Source: Posidoniimonas corsicana
GTDB lineage: Bacteria; Planctomycetota; Planctomycetia; Pirellulales; Lacipirellulaceae
NCBI RefSeq assembly: GCF_007859765.1
Contig: NZ_SIHJ01000003.1
Location: forward strand, 248,001 to 312,000
Direction: 5' to 3'
DNA length: 64,000 nucleotides
Part shown: one piece after another, positions 25,487 through 33,893 of the stretch
How positions within the stretch are numbered: the first letter of the stretch is position 1
Layout of the letters: every line of letters begins with the position of its first letter
Program-made: the position numbers and the translations under genes
The notes under the pieces: model-generated
What the model was told of the DNA's origin: nothing
The model's database searches: none
The model's input: the letters and a program-made list of their open reading frames with translations, nothing else

Positions 25487-27595
25487 ATGTCAGTCGACCC
25501 CTACGCCCTGTGCCCCTGCGGCAGCGGAAAGAAGCTGAAGTTCTGCTGCTCGGACCTCGCCGGAGAGATCGAGAAGATCCACAAGATGGTCGAGGGCGAC
25601 CAGCCCCGCGCGGCGTTGCAGCACGTCGAGCAGGCGCTCAAGAAGAACCCGGGCCGGCCGTCGCTGCTGGACCTCAAGGCGATGCTCGAGCTCACGCTGC
25701 ACAAGTTCGACGACGCCGAGCAGACCGTCGCCGAGCTGCTCAAGCAGGACCCCAACAACCCCGCCGCCCACGCGCAGCAGGCCATCCTCAAGTGCGCCCA
25801 GGGCGACGGGGCCGCCGGCGTCGAGCCGCTGCAGCGGGCGCTCGTGCTGATCCAGGACAACATGCCGCGGCGCGTGCTCGAGGCGATCGGCGCCGTGGGG
25901 CACACGCTGCTGGTCGAGGGCAACGTGGTGGCGGCCCGCGCGCACCTGTGGCTGTACCAGGGCGTCGCCGGCCGCGAGGACACCCGCGCGCTGGAGCTGC
26001 TCACCCGACTCAACCAGGTGGCGGGCCTACCGCTGCTGCTGCGTGACCACCTCTACATGCGCACCGCGCCCGACGGCCACCCCGGCGAGGACGACCACAA
26101 CTACGCCCAGGCGCTCGCCGCCCGTGGCCAATGGGGGCCCGCGTCGGTGGTGTTCGACAAGCTGTGCGTCGAGTACCCGGACATGGCCTCGTTCCACTAC
26201 AACCGCGCGCTGGTGCACGGCTGGCTGGGCGAGCAGGACGTGTTCGCCGCCGCGCTGCGCGACTTCGCCGAGCGTGACGTCCCGCAGGAGGACGCGGTCG
26301 AAGCGGTCGCGATCTCGCAGCTGATCGACCCGAACGTCCAGGACGAGATGCTGGACATCGTGCGGCTCACGTACCCGATCCTCGACGAGGAGGAGCTGGT
26401 CGCCCGCCTGTCGAAGGCGCCCAGCGTCGTGACGATCGAGCAGGACCTCAGCTCGATCGGCGAGGAGGGACAGCCCGCGCCCCGCGCCGGCTACTACCTG
26501 CTGGACCGCGCGCTGCCCGACTCGGGCGCCGACCTGACCCGCGAGACCGCTCCGCTGATCATCGCCACGCTGCTGCGGTTCGGCCGGCAGACCAACCGGT
26601 CGGAGCGACTCGAGGTGAGCCTCGTCCGCGACGCCCGCTTCGACAAGGTGCGCGACGCGCTCGCCCAGCTCGCCGACGGCGTCATCGGGGTGGCCGAGGA
26701 GGAGGTGGTCGACCAGACCGACGCCGTGCAGCAGGCGCTGCGTTGGAACTGGCACTTCCCGACCGACACGCCGCCGCAGCTCCGCCGCCAGCTGACCAGC
26801 GAGGAGAGCGCCCGCGTGATCCTGGAGGACTGGCCGGAGATCCCCAGCGCGGTGCTCGACGGCAAGACCCCCTCGCAGGCCGCGCAGGACCCCGCTATGC
26901 AGACCCGGCTGCTGGCCGCGGTGCTGACCTTCGAGCAGGGCGCCCAGGCGTTCCGCAACGCCGACACGTTCGTCCAGCTCCGCGAGAAGCTCGGCCTGCC
27001 GGCGCTCCAGCCGATCGACCCCGAGAGCGTCGACGTCGACCAGATCCCGCTCGGCCGCGTGCCGCGGCTCGACGTGTCGAAGGTCGCCGACGACGACCTG
27101 CAGAAGCTTTACCAGCGGGCGGTGATCTCCAACGTTGCGCCGGCGCTGGCCCACCTGGCGGACGAGGTCGTCCGCCGGCCGGAACTCGAGGGCCGCGTCA
27201 AGTTCGAGGAGGCCTACCGCCGGCTGATCACCCTGCAGAGCGACACCTCCGAGTCGATGAAGCACCTCCAGCGGGCCAAGGACTGGACGCGCTCGCGGGG
27301 GGCGTCCACCGCGCCGTGGGACCTGCTGGAGCTCGAGATGCACATCGTCGACGGCGAGTCCGAGCAGGCCAACGCCACGCTCGCCCGCATCCGCGACGAG
27401 CACATGAACGAGCCCGGCGTGGCCGAGCACCTGTACGAGTTGTTCTATGAGCTCGGCGCAATCCCGGCCGAGGGCGGGGCGCCCATGACCGCGCCGGCCG
27501 GCCTCCCCGACGAGCCGCCCAAGTCGAGCGGCATCTGGACGCCCGACGCCGACCAGCCCGACGCCGGCAAGCAGAAACTGTGGACGCCTTCCTAG
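25487..27595 (+). CDS. SEC-C motif protein with TPR repeats
   Basis: Cytoplasmic protein of 702 residues. Residues 9-21 are a SEC-C zinc motif, CPCGSGKKLKFCC, as found at the end of SecA and in many proteins of unknown role. Residues about 25-230 contain tetratricopeptide-like helical pairs (for example A-L-Q-H-V-E-Q-A-L-K-K-N-P-G-R-P-S-L-L-D and D-P-N-N-P-A-A-H-A), a scaffold for protein contacts. The rest is mainly helical with no known domain. The ATG at 25487 is used because the higher start (25379) gives basic non-motif sequence. It precedes ribD by 25 bases on the same strand. Confidence 0.8.
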   Translation: MSVDPYALCPCGSGKKLKFCCSDLAGEIEKIHKMVEGDQPRAALQHVEQALKKNPGRPSLLDLKAMLELTLHKFDDAEQTVAELLKQDPNNPAAHAQQAILKCAQGDGAAGVEPLQRALVLIQDNMPRRVLEAIGAVGHTLLVEGNVVAARAHLWLYQGVAGREDTRALELLTRLNQVAGLPLLLRDHLYMRTAPDGHPGEDDHNYAQALAARGQWGPASVVFDKLCVEYPDMASFHYNRALVHGWLGEQDVFAAALRDFAERDVPQEDAVEAVAISQLIDPNVQDEMLDIVRLTYPILDEEELVARLSKAPSVVTIEQDLSSIGEEGQPAPRAGYYLLDRALPDSGADLTRETAPLIIATLLRFGRQTNRSERLEVSLVRDARFDKVRDALAQLADGVIGVAEEEVVDQTDAVQQALRWNWHFPTDTPPQLRRQLTSEESARVILEDWPEIPSAVLDGKTPSQAAQDPAMQTRLLAAVLTFEQGAQAFRNADTFVQLREKLGLPALQPIDPESVDVDQIPLGRVPRLDVSKVADDDLQKLYQRAVISNVAPALAHLADEVVRRPELEGRVKFEEAYRRLITLQSDTSESMKHLQRAKDWTRSRGASTAPWDLLELEMHIVDGESEQANATLARIRDEHMNEPGVAEHLYELFYELGAIPAEGGAPMTAPAGLPDEPPKSSGIWTPDADQPDAGKQKLWTPS

Positions 27596-27620
27596 CTCCC
27601 CGCGACGGGCCGAGCGACCC

Positions 27621-28724
27621 ATGCCGACCAACCCGCCAACCACCGACCTCGACGCCGCGATGATGGCCCGGGCGCTGGAGCTCGCCGCCCGCGGCGAGGG
27701 CCGCGTCGAGCCCAACCCGATGGTCGGCTGCGTGATCACCCAGCAGGGTGAGGTCGTCGGCGAGGGCTGGCACCAGCAGCACGGCGGCCCCCACGCCGAG
27801 GTCAACGCCCTGGCCGCGGCCGGCGACCGCGCCGCCGGCGGCACGGCCTACGTGACGCTCGAGCCCTGCTGCCACACCGGCAAGACCCCGCCCTGCACGG
27901 GCGCGCTGCTGACGGCCGGCGTCGCGCGCGTGGTGGTGGCCGTGCGGGACCCGTTCCCACAGGTCAACGGCGGCGGGCTGCAGCAGCTAACCGACGCCGG
28001 TGTTGTGTACGAGGTTGGCGTTGGCGAAGCCGACGCCCGCGCGCTACTCGCCCCGTACCTCAAGCTCATCGAGCGGGGCCGGCCGTGGGTCATCGCCAAG
28101 TGGGCCATGACGCTCGACGGCAAGCTCGCCACCAGCTCCGGCAGCAGCCAGTGGATCAGCTCGCCCGAGTCGCGCGAGCTGGTGCACCGGCTCCGCGGCC
28201 GGGTCGACGCGGTGATCGTCGGCGCCGGCACCGCCCGCGACGACGACCCGCTGCTCACCGCCCGGCCCGCCGGCCCCCGCACCGCCGCGCGGATCGTGCT
28301 CGGCGAGATCCCGCCCGCCAGCCAGCTGGTCAAGACCGCCGACCAGGCGCCGGTCATCAGCGTGGTGCCCGCGCCCGGCGCCCACCACAAGGTGCCGCCC
28401 GGCGTCGAGTCGCTGGCGGTCAAAGGCCGGACCCACACCGAGCGTCTGGCCGCCGTGCTCGACGAGCTCGGCGCCCGCCGCATGACCAACGTGCTGATCG
28501 AGGGCGGCGCCCGCGGCCTCGGCGCCGCGTTCGACGGCGGCCTGATCGACGAGGTCCACGCGTTCATCGCCCCCAAGCTGTGCGGCGGCGCCGACGCCCC
28601 CAGCCCGATCGGCGGCCACGGCCTGGCCGACATGACCAAGGCGCTCCGCCTGACCGGCGTGCGGATCGAAACCCCGGGCGGGGATGTCTACCTCCGCGGG
28701 CGGGTGGAGCAGGGCGTCAGCTAG
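27621..28724 (+). CDS. ribD: Bifunctional riboflavin biosynthesis protein RibD
   Basis: Cytoplasmic enzyme of 367 residues carrying out two steps of riboflavin synthesis: deamination of diaminohydroxyphosphoribosylaminopyrimidine and NADPH-dependent reduction of the ribosyl group. Residues 11-145 are the deaminase domain with the zinc motif H58-A-E60 and C83/C92 (E-P-C-C-H-T-G-K-T-P-P-C). Residues 150-365 are the reductase domain (K-W-A-M-T-L-D-G-K-L-A-T, S-S-Q-W-I-S, I-V-G-A-G-T-A-R-D-D-D-P-L-L-T, N-V-L-I-E-G-G). Length and order are those of the family. It stands next to the SEC-C gene, not to other rib genes. Confidence 0.95.
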   Translation: MPTNPPTTDLDAAMMARALELAARGEGRVEPNPMVGCVITQQGEVVGEGWHQQHGGPHAEVNALAAAGDRAAGGTAYVTLEPCCHTGKTPPCTGALLTAGVARVVVAVRDPFPQVNGGGLQQLTDAGVVYEVGVGEADARALLAPYLKLIERGRPWVIAKWAMTLDGKLATSSGSSQWISSPESRELVHRLRGRVDAVIVGAGTARDDDPLLTARPAGPRTAARIVLGEIPPASQLVKTADQAPVISVVPAPGAHHKVPPGVESLAVKGRTHTERLAAVLDELGARRMTNVLIEGGARGLGAAFDGGLIDEVHAFIAPKLCGGADAPSPIGGHGLADMTKALRLTGVRIETPGGDVYLRGRVEQGVS

Positions 28725-28832
28725 CGGCTGCTTGGGACGGGCCAGCTAGCAATGCCTACCGCCCTTGCCGCGTTCGCCAATCTTTGCGAGTGTCCGCTTC
28801 CGGGCTCTTCACCCCAACAAGCGGCTTCGGCG

Positions 28833-29498
28833 ATGTCGAATTCCACGCGTCTGTGCGCAACCGCCATTGTTCTTCTTCTTTGCAGCGTGTCTCTCGCAGA
28901 CACGGGGCCGGCATCCGACCTGCAAGCCGCAGTGGCCGCCGAAACAGGCCGCAAGGTTTCGGTGCGGGGAGTGGTTTACGAACTCCATCGGGACCGGGTG
29001 CGACGGATTGGGATCGATCTGGTCCCGCAAGGCGGTGGGAAGACCGTCCTCACCGGCGCTGACGCCGCGAACGCTATCCAGCTTTGCCAGGCACTTGAGG
29101 GCGCCTACGCCACCACGCTCACAAGGCCCCGACTTATGGTGACCGAAGGCACGCCCGCCAAACTGCAGGTTGGGGAGTTGGTGGAGTTGCCTACAGGCGC
29201 CGGGGACGTTCCGTGCAAGGTCGCACTTGGACAGTCATTCTCGGTCAACATCCGCACCGTCTCGCCGGAGCGAGTAAAGCTCGGCGTCGATTGGAAGCGG
29301 ACAAGGGCCGCCGCTCGGTCGGATGAATTGCCGACCACCGCAACCCCGTGCTTGGAGATCCGCCAAGCGGCATTCGTTGTCGAAGCCGATCTTACTCAGC
29401 CGGTGGCGTGTTTCGGCCTGGCGGGGTCCGACGATCCCAAGCAGAGCGAGGACGACACGTTCTATCTGCTGGCGTTGAGCGCCGCTGACGCCGAATAG
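28833..29498 (+). CDS. Secreted protein with secretin-like segment
   Basis: Protein of 221 residues from ATG 28833 (MSNSTRLCATAIVLLLCSV), with a signal peptide ending near S-L-A-D. The middle part T-T-L-T-R-P-R-L-M-V-T-E-G-T-P-A-K-L-Q-V-G resembles the strand pair of secretin-domain proteins (P-R-L-x-T-x-x-G-x-x-A-x-L-x-V-G), though the protein is far too short for a full secretin and lacks its channel part. The rest is unassigned and ends in an acidic tail. Periplasmic location is likely. Alternative starts up to 28752 would give an unlikely signal. Confidence 0.6.
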   Translation: MSNSTRLCATAIVLLLCSVSLADTGPASDLQAAVAAETGRKVSVRGVVYELHRDRVRRIGIDLVPQGGGKTVLTGADAANAIQLCQALEGAYATTLTRPRLMVTEGTPAKLQVGELVELPTGAGDVPCKVALGQSFSVNIRTVSPERVKLGVDWKRTRAAARSDELPTTATPCLEIRQAAFVVEADLTQPVACFGLAGSDDPKQSEDDTFYLLALSAADAE

Positions 29499-29501
29499 GC
29501 C

Positions 29502-30188
29502 TCACCCCTCCAGCCGCAGCGTGGCCCAGCAGCTCGGGTCCTCGTCGGTGGGGAACTCGCGGCCGTTGGCGTACGACTGCACGCCCAGCTCGCGGTCAAT
29601 CACCTCGTAGTGGAAGCCCAGCTGGTCGTGCTGCTCCGGGTCGTAGCCGCCGAGCGCCTGCGCCGGCACGAACGCCATCAGGTGGTACCCGCCCTCCTTC
29701 ACGCGGCCGATCGCCTGCAGCTCGCGCGGGCGGACCGGCCGGGCGTTCTCCCGCGCGCGGTTGATCAGCAGCTGGTCGGCGGCCGCCTCAGCGGCGCCGC
29801 GTCCGCCGCCGCTCGGCAGGAAGCCGAACCGGTGACAGTACTTGCTCGCGCGGTGGATGTTGTGCGTGGCCCGGGTGTCGATCCACACCTGCAGGCCGTC
29901 CGACTCGTCCAGCCGCGACTCGCGGCACCACAGCGCCTGGTTCTTGCCGGTCACCGTGACCGTGATCGCCAGCCCCTCGGGCGCCCAGGCCATCCGCACG
30001 TCGGCGAACCGCCGCTCGCTGGACGGCGTCCCCCGGTCGAGCGACGCCAGGTCCGGCAGCCGGAACGACTCGTCCAGCACCACCCCCGCCTGAGACCAGA
30101 TCGGCTTGTGCCGCTTCACCGGCGCCGCGAAGCGGAACAGGAAGCGGGGCGCCAGCAGCGTGTTGAGTTCGTTGCCCGGGGCAGGCAT
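29502..30188 (-). CDS. CBM9/DOMON-like beta-sandwich protein
   Basis: Protein of 228 residues from ATG 30188 (MPAPGNELNTLLAPRFLFRF). The central pattern (D-V-R-M-A-W-A-P-E-G-L-A-I-T-V-T-V-T-G-K, then S-D-G-L-Q-V-W-I-D-T-R) fits the CBM9-like carbohydrate-binding sandwich in which D-x-x-x-V-W-I-D marks the binding face. No signal peptide is visible, so it may act in the cytoplasm, unlike most CBM9 modules. It converges with the preceding gene with only 3 bases between the stops. Ligand unknown. Confidence 0.65.
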   Translation of the reverse strand: MPAPGNELNTLLAPRFLFRFAAPVKRHKPIWSQAGVVLDESFRLPDLASLDRGTPSSERRFADVRMAWAPEGLAITVTVTGKNQALWCRESRLDESDGLQVWIDTRATHNIHRASKYCHRFGFLPSGGGRGAAEAAADQLLINRARENARPVRPRELQAIGRVKEGGYHLMAFVPAQALGGYDPEQHDQLGFHYEVIDRELGVQSYANGREFPTDEDPSCWATLRLEG

Positions 30189-30239
30189 CGCGGTCACCTT
30201 GGGTTGTCTGGGGTAGGGCGTCAGGGGCAAGTCCGAGCG

Positions 30240-30286
30240 GGACTTATGTCCCTGTCTGCGACATCGATCTTTAGGGACAAAAGTCC
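30240..30286. repeat. GACAAAA-type inverted repeat
   Basis: GGACTTATGTCCC (30240-30252) faces GGGACAAAAGTCC (30274-30286); the arms are complementary with one mismatch. Two more units of the same core, GACTTTTGTCCCC (30365-30377) and GAGACAAAAGT (30393-30403), follow about 80 bases on, also facing each other. Confidence 0.65.
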
Positions 30287-30632
30287 GCCTGCAGCTACCC
30301 GGTAGGAGGGCGTTTCACTCTGTAATAGCAGGGTATGACCAACATCGGCCGTTTCACGCCGGGCGACTTTTGTCCCCTGCTGCGCCACGATAGAGACAAA
30401 AGTGCCAAGAGCCAATCGGGTACCCCCGCTAGCGTTGCCGGGCGGCTGCGCAGCGGGACGAACTCTCCATTGGACCACGTTAGGTGGCCGGTTTCTAGCG
30501 AGAAGTTGTGGCGACGGCAGAGTAGTAGCACGGGGGCTGCCGAAGTCCCATCGGTTCGCCGAACCTCGAAACGCCGATCACCCCAATCAGCCGTGGGGTG
30601 TTAGCGCTCGGTCCGAACCACCGCAAAGCCCC

Positions 30633-30704
30633 GTAGGGCAGGTGCTCGCACCTACCTTGCGCCTGGGATAAGCCGCCAGTGGTAGGTGCGAGCACCTACC
30701 CTAC
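30633..30704. repeat. GTAGGG-type inverted repeat, left flank of the next gene
   Basis: The 24-base arms 30633-30656 and 30681-30704 are complementary with one mismatch. The core AGGTGCTCGCACCT is itself palindromic. The same core makes the palindrome at 31436-31463 just past the gene at 30757. Confidence 0.85.
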
Positions 30705-30756
30705 CAGCTAGAATCCGCGATGAACCACTTTGGTAGAACCAACCCTTGTCCAGCAC

Positions 30757-31413
30757 ATGCTGAGGAGCAATTCCATCGATACTGTTCGCAACAGAATGAT
30801 AGACACTCTGTCTCTTATGGTGTTCGCGATCGCCTGTCAGTCGCACGGCCAAGAGGCTGTGGGCCCCAGCGAATCGAAATCCAAGGCCGTGAGCTGGGAG
30901 TCCGTGCCCGAAACCAAGGTAGAACCACGCGACCCACCGGATGATTGGCTGCCTCAGTCTGACGCGGATCAGAAAGTGCGGTGGCACTCGCCCGGCAAGC
31001 CAAAGAAAACGCTGAACCCAAAGATGCCCAACATGGTTGTCTACGACACGAAGCACAACGGCATTGGTTTGTCATTTACTTGCATCCAGTGTGAGACGCG
31101 TTCCAACGGGAGCCCGACAGAGTTCCTCGATTCGTTCGACGAGGGAATGATCCGGAGCTTTCGGCGCAATGGTCTCGATCCGCAGCCACGCCCCGTGGTG
31201 CGCGTGAGTTACATGAATATGGTGGGTCGCCTAACGCGGATTGAGGTCCGAGGGAAGAAGTCCGCCCTCAAGTGCGACCTGACGACGCCAACGGCATGCT
31301 ACTCGGTGTTGGCGGTTGGGCCTCCGGGAAAGGAACTGAACGACGCTCTAACGGCATTCGTCAGGACCATCCGGGTTGACCCAGAAGGAACGCAACGGGC
31401 GATGCCGCAGTAG
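30757..31413 (+). CDS. Secreted protein of unknown function between two repeats
   Basis: Protein of 218 residues from ATG 30757 (MLRSNSIDTVRNRMIDTLSL); a start at 30796 would leave only a short signal. The signal-like segment M-I-D-T-L-S-L-M-V-F-A-I-A-C is followed by charged sequence and a C-terminal half (V-V-Y-D-T-K-H-N-G-I-G-L-S-F-T and later A-C-Y-S-V-L-A-V-G-P-P-G-K) that looks like a beta-rich domain. C-x-x-C occurs in T-C-I-Q-C-E. The composition is visibly less G+C-rich than the neighbours. Function unknown. Confidence 0.6.
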   Translation: MLRSNSIDTVRNRMIDTLSLMVFAIACQSHGQEAVGPSESKSKAVSWESVPETKVEPRDPPDDWLPQSDADQKVRWHSPGKPKKTLNPKMPNMVVYDTKHNGIGLSFTCIQCETRSNGSPTEFLDSFDEGMIRSFRRNGLDPQPRPVVRVSYMNMVGRLTRIEVRGKKSALKCDLTTPTACYSVLAVGPPGKELNDALTAFVRTIRVDPEGTQRAMPQ

Positions 31414-31435
31414 CGACTCTCGGCCCCGAAGCCCC

Positions 31436-31463
31436 GTAGGGTAGGTGCTCGCACCTACCCTAC
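31436..31463. repeat. Perfect palindrome, right flank of the preceding gene
   Basis: GTAGGGTAGGTG (31436-31447) and CACCTACCCTAC (31452-31463) are exact complements with a CTCG loop. It shares AGCCCCGTAGGG on its left and CCAGCT on its right with the repeat at 30633-30704. It lies 22 bases after the stop codon and could act as a hairpin, but no T-run follows. Confidence 0.85.
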
Positions 31464-31593
31464 CAGCTTGATCGCGAAGGACGTTCTGAAAGCTGGTGCA
31501 TCGATGGCTCACGCCGATGGCAAGAGGTCGTTGGGGCCGAAGCCCTGCGGAGCTGCCGCCGCAATCGGTGAGAAGTTCCCTCGTGGCGGCGCA

Positions 31594-31621
31594 AACCGGG
31601 GGCTAAACGCCCTGCGACTGA
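31594..31621. repeat. CCGGGGGCTAA element, copy 1
   Basis: A short motif, AACCGGGGGCTAAACGCCCT followed by GCGACTGA, recurs nearly unchanged at 63457-63485 (AACCGGGGGCTAACGCCCTG then GGCTGATGA). GGGGGC/GCCC gives it partial hairpin potential. Both copies lie in intergenic DNA. Confidence 0.55.
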
Positions 31622-31636
31622 CGTGGTTATCCACCG

Positions 31637-32848
31637 CTATTGCCGGCGTCGCAGGTCCACCGCGTACACCTGCGACGGCCCGTGCAGGTTGGCCCGGAAC
31701 ACGATCCAGTTGCCGTCGGGCGTGAAGTGCGCGTTGGGCTCCAGCTCGTAGTCGTGGTCGGCCAGGTTCACCAGCCTTGTCGAGCGGAGGCGGTCGCCGT
31801 CCGGTTCGAACAGGTAGATCCAGTGGCCATCGGGCGAGCCGGCCACGCTGCCGGCCGAGCCGCCGTCGCCGCAGAACCGTTTCTGATCAGGCGAGATGTT
31901 GTAGTGCACCGACCACTCATGACGCTCGTGCTCGTAGCGGGTCTCTTTTCCGGTGGCCAGGTCGTAGCCGGTGAGGTAGAAGGTCTCGCCACGGGGGATC
32001 TGCAGGTCGAACCACAGGGTCTTGCCGTCGGGGCTCCAGAACTCGTGCCCGGCGATCTCGCGGTGCACGGTGCGCTCGTGGATTGGCGTGTGCTTGCCGG
32101 TGGCGAGGTCGAGCGTCCAGATCCGCTGCACCTCGTGCCAGTGCCCCTCGTGGCAGTACATCAGCAGGTCGGGGTTGGTTGGCGAGAACTGCTGGTGGTT
32201 CAGCCAGGCCGACTCCTCGTGCACGACCCGCGTCTGTCCGGTCGACAGGTCGATGGTGAACTGCTTGTTCGGCAGCCGCGCCTCGAAGATGACGCCGAAG
32301 TACTGGCTCTTCTGCGGGTGCTTCTCCAGCAGCTCGCGGATCCCCTCGGCATACACGCCCAGCAGCCGCGACCCGTCCGCGTTGACCGTGCGGATCGTGC
32401 CCGGCAGCTCCTCGGGCAGCTCGACGATGGCCCGCTGCTCGCCGGTGTCGACGTTGACCGCCATCACCCGGCTGCCCACCTGGTAGAACGCCTCGCGGGT
32501 GGCCGGCGACACGATCTCGCCACGGATCCGCTCCGCCTCGCTGGTGAGCGGGCGGGTTTCGAGGGTCGACAGGTCTATCACGCGGAGCTGCATGGGGTCG
32601 CCCCGGCGCTCGGCCGCGTAGAACACCATCTGGTCGCCCGCGTCGGCGCCGGAAGGGCTGCTGAGGAACGGGCGGTTATGAAAGTAAAAGCTGCGGGCCT
32701 CGGCGAAGCCGCGCGACAGTCGGACCACCCGGTAGCCCGTGTCGGGGTCGGTCCACTCGAGCGGCATCTCCTGGCCGCACGCCGCACCCCGGCTTGCCAG
32801 CACCAAGACCGCTACGAGGAGCACGAGCTGTGATCGACTTTTCATCAT
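31637..32848 (-). CDS. Oligogalacturonate lyase-like protein (PL22)
   Basis: Secreted protein of 403 residues with a signal peptide (M-M-K-S-R-S-Q-L-V-L-L-V-A-V-L-V-L-A, then A-C-G-Q). The body is a seven-bladed propeller built from repeated S-x-D-G-K/x-x-I-Y-F type blades (for example S-P-D-G-K-T-L-W-F, S-P-D-G-H-W-I-Y-L-F, T-P-D-G-N-W-I-V-F-R). The segments W-L-N-H-Q-Q-F-S-P-T-N-P, C-H-E-G-H-W-H-E-V and H-E-W-S-V-H-Y-N match the metal-binding core of PL22, which cleaves pectin fragments. ATG 32848 was used; upper starts give non-signal sequence. Pectin degradation in the periplasm is likely. Confidence 0.85.
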   Translation of the reverse strand: MMKSRSQLVLLVAVLVLASRGAACGQEMPLEWTDPDTGYRVVRLSRGFAEARSFYFHNRPFLSSPSGADAGDQMVFYAAERRGDPMQLRVIDLSTLETRPLTSEAERIRGEIVSPATREAFYQVGSRVMAVNVDTGEQRAIVELPEELPGTIRTVNADGSRLLGVYAEGIRELLEKHPQKSQYFGVIFEARLPNKQFTIDLSTGQTRVVHEESAWLNHQQFSPTNPDLLMYCHEGHWHEVQRIWTLDLATGKHTPIHERTVHREIAGHEFWSPDGKTLWFDLQIPRGETFYLTGYDLATGKETRYEHERHEWSVHYNISPDQKRFCGDGGSAGSVAGSPDGHWIYLFEPDGDRLRSTRLVNLADHDYELEPNAHFTPDGNWIVFRANLHGPSQVYAVDLRRRQ

Positions 32849-33015
32849 TTTCGCCTGCAAGAACGGGGGATCGTGCCCACGGCACGGGAGGAGTTCTCTA
32901 GAGTATAGAGGGTGGCGAGCGCCGCCGCATTCATCCCAGCGGCGGATGCCCACCCCGTTGGCGCCCCATGTCCTCACGCTAATCAGATAACACTCCAGCA
33001 AACCCTTACACCCTC

Positions 33016-33735
33016 ATGCACGCAGCCGTCCTGAGAACGCTGGCATTGGCCAGTGTGGTCCTGTGGCTCGCAACGCCCGCCCGGGCCGCCGATGAGTATC
33101 TTGGCCGCACCATCGCGCGGACCATGCACTTTACCGGCGCGCCGTGGCTTGTGCGTGACTCGCGCGAGCGGGAGGAGGAGCCGAAGAAGCTGCTCGCCGC
33201 GCTGGGCCTCAAGCCCGGCATGCAGGTGTGCGACCTGGGGTGCGGCAACGGGTTCTACGCGCTGAAGCTGGCCGAGCGGATCCAGCCCGGCGGCGTCGTG
33301 TGGGCGGTCGACATCCAGCCGGAGATGCTCGACCTGTTGCGCGAGCGGGCCGCCGCGCGGCAGGTGAAGAGCATCAAGCCGGTCTTGGGCGAGGGCGCCG
33401 ACCCGAAGCTGCCCGCCGGCGAGATTGACCTCCTGCTGTTGGTGGACGTGTACCACGAGATCGCCGAGCCGGCGGCGATGCTGCAGAAGATTCACGAGTC
33501 GCTCGCGCCGCGGGGCAGGGCGGCGCTGGTGGAGTTCCGCGCCGAGGACCCCGCCGTGCCGATCAAGCCGCTGCACAAGATGACCCAGCGGCAGTGCGTC
33601 AAGGAATTCACCGCCAACGGCTTCAAGCTGGTCGGCCAGTACGACGAGCTCCCGTGGCAGCACGTGCTGTTCTTCGCGCGGGACGACTCGCCGTTGAAGG
33701 AGAGCAAGCTGAAGGCGTGGGCGGCGGATCGATAG
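33016..33735 (+). CDS. Methyltransferase-fold protein with signal peptide
   Basis: Protein of 239 residues. Residues 1-25 are a clear signal peptide (L-R-T-L-A-L-A-S-V-V-L-W-L-A-T-P-A-R-A-A). A complete class I SAM-binding fold follows: V-C-D-L-G-C-G-N-G-F-Y-A-L (motif I), V-W-A-V-D-I-Q-P (motif II), I-D-L-L-L-L-V-D-V-Y-H-E-I (motif IV) and an L-A-P-R-G-R-A-A-L-V-E-F-R strand. An exported methyltransferase is unusual because SAM is cytoplasmic. It is divergent from the PL22-type gene. The substrate is unknown. Confidence 0.8.
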   Translation: MHAAVLRTLALASVVLWLATPARAADEYLGRTIARTMHFTGAPWLVRDSREREEEPKKLLAALGLKPGMQVCDLGCGNGFYALKLAERIQPGGVVWAVDIQPEMLDLLRERAAARQVKSIKPVLGEGADPKLPAGEIDLLLLVDVYHEIAEPAAMLQKIHESLAPRGRAALVEFRAEDPAVPIKPLHKMTQRQCVKEFTANGFKLVGQYDELPWQHVLFFARDDSPLKESKLKAWAADR

Positions 33736-33746
33736 GAGTCAGGGCG

Positions 33747-33831
33747 CCATGCTCACACGCGATAGCGGGTGAGCATGCTTCTTGTTGCAGCGCGCTCGAG
33801 CATGCCTACCCGCTATCGCGTGTAGGCATGG
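33747..33831. repeat. Long inverted repeat, left flank of the low-G+C gene
   Basis: Arms of 32 bases (33747-33778 and 33800-33831) share the perfect core ACACGCGATAGCGGGT and its complement; differences at the sides are complementary changes. The left half matches the element at 34298-34325. It lies between the methyltransferase stop and the stop of the minus-strand gene at 33894. Confidence 0.85.
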
Positions 33832-33893
33832 CACCCGGCCGTGATACGCACCATGGCGAGGCGGCTCGACAATTAGTCATTTCGGGACAGCTT

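Larger units (their letters stand above)
30189..30756. other. 568-base intergenic region with several palindromes
   Basis: No protein-like frame. It contains GACAAAA-type units (30240-30286 and 30365-30400) and the GTAGGG-type inverted repeat at 30633-30704. The promoter of the CBM9-like gene must lie near 30190-30235 and that of the next gene just before 30757, but neither box can be named. Confidence 0.5.

Noticed and set aside
26027-27844. 605-residue minus-strand frame
   Set aside because: Antisense of the SEC-C/TPR gene and the start of ribD, without protein-like features; both plus-strand genes are well supported.
32902-32907. TATACT on the minus strand upstream of the PL22-type gene
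   Set aside because: Looks like a -10 box, but no acceptable -35 at the right distance.
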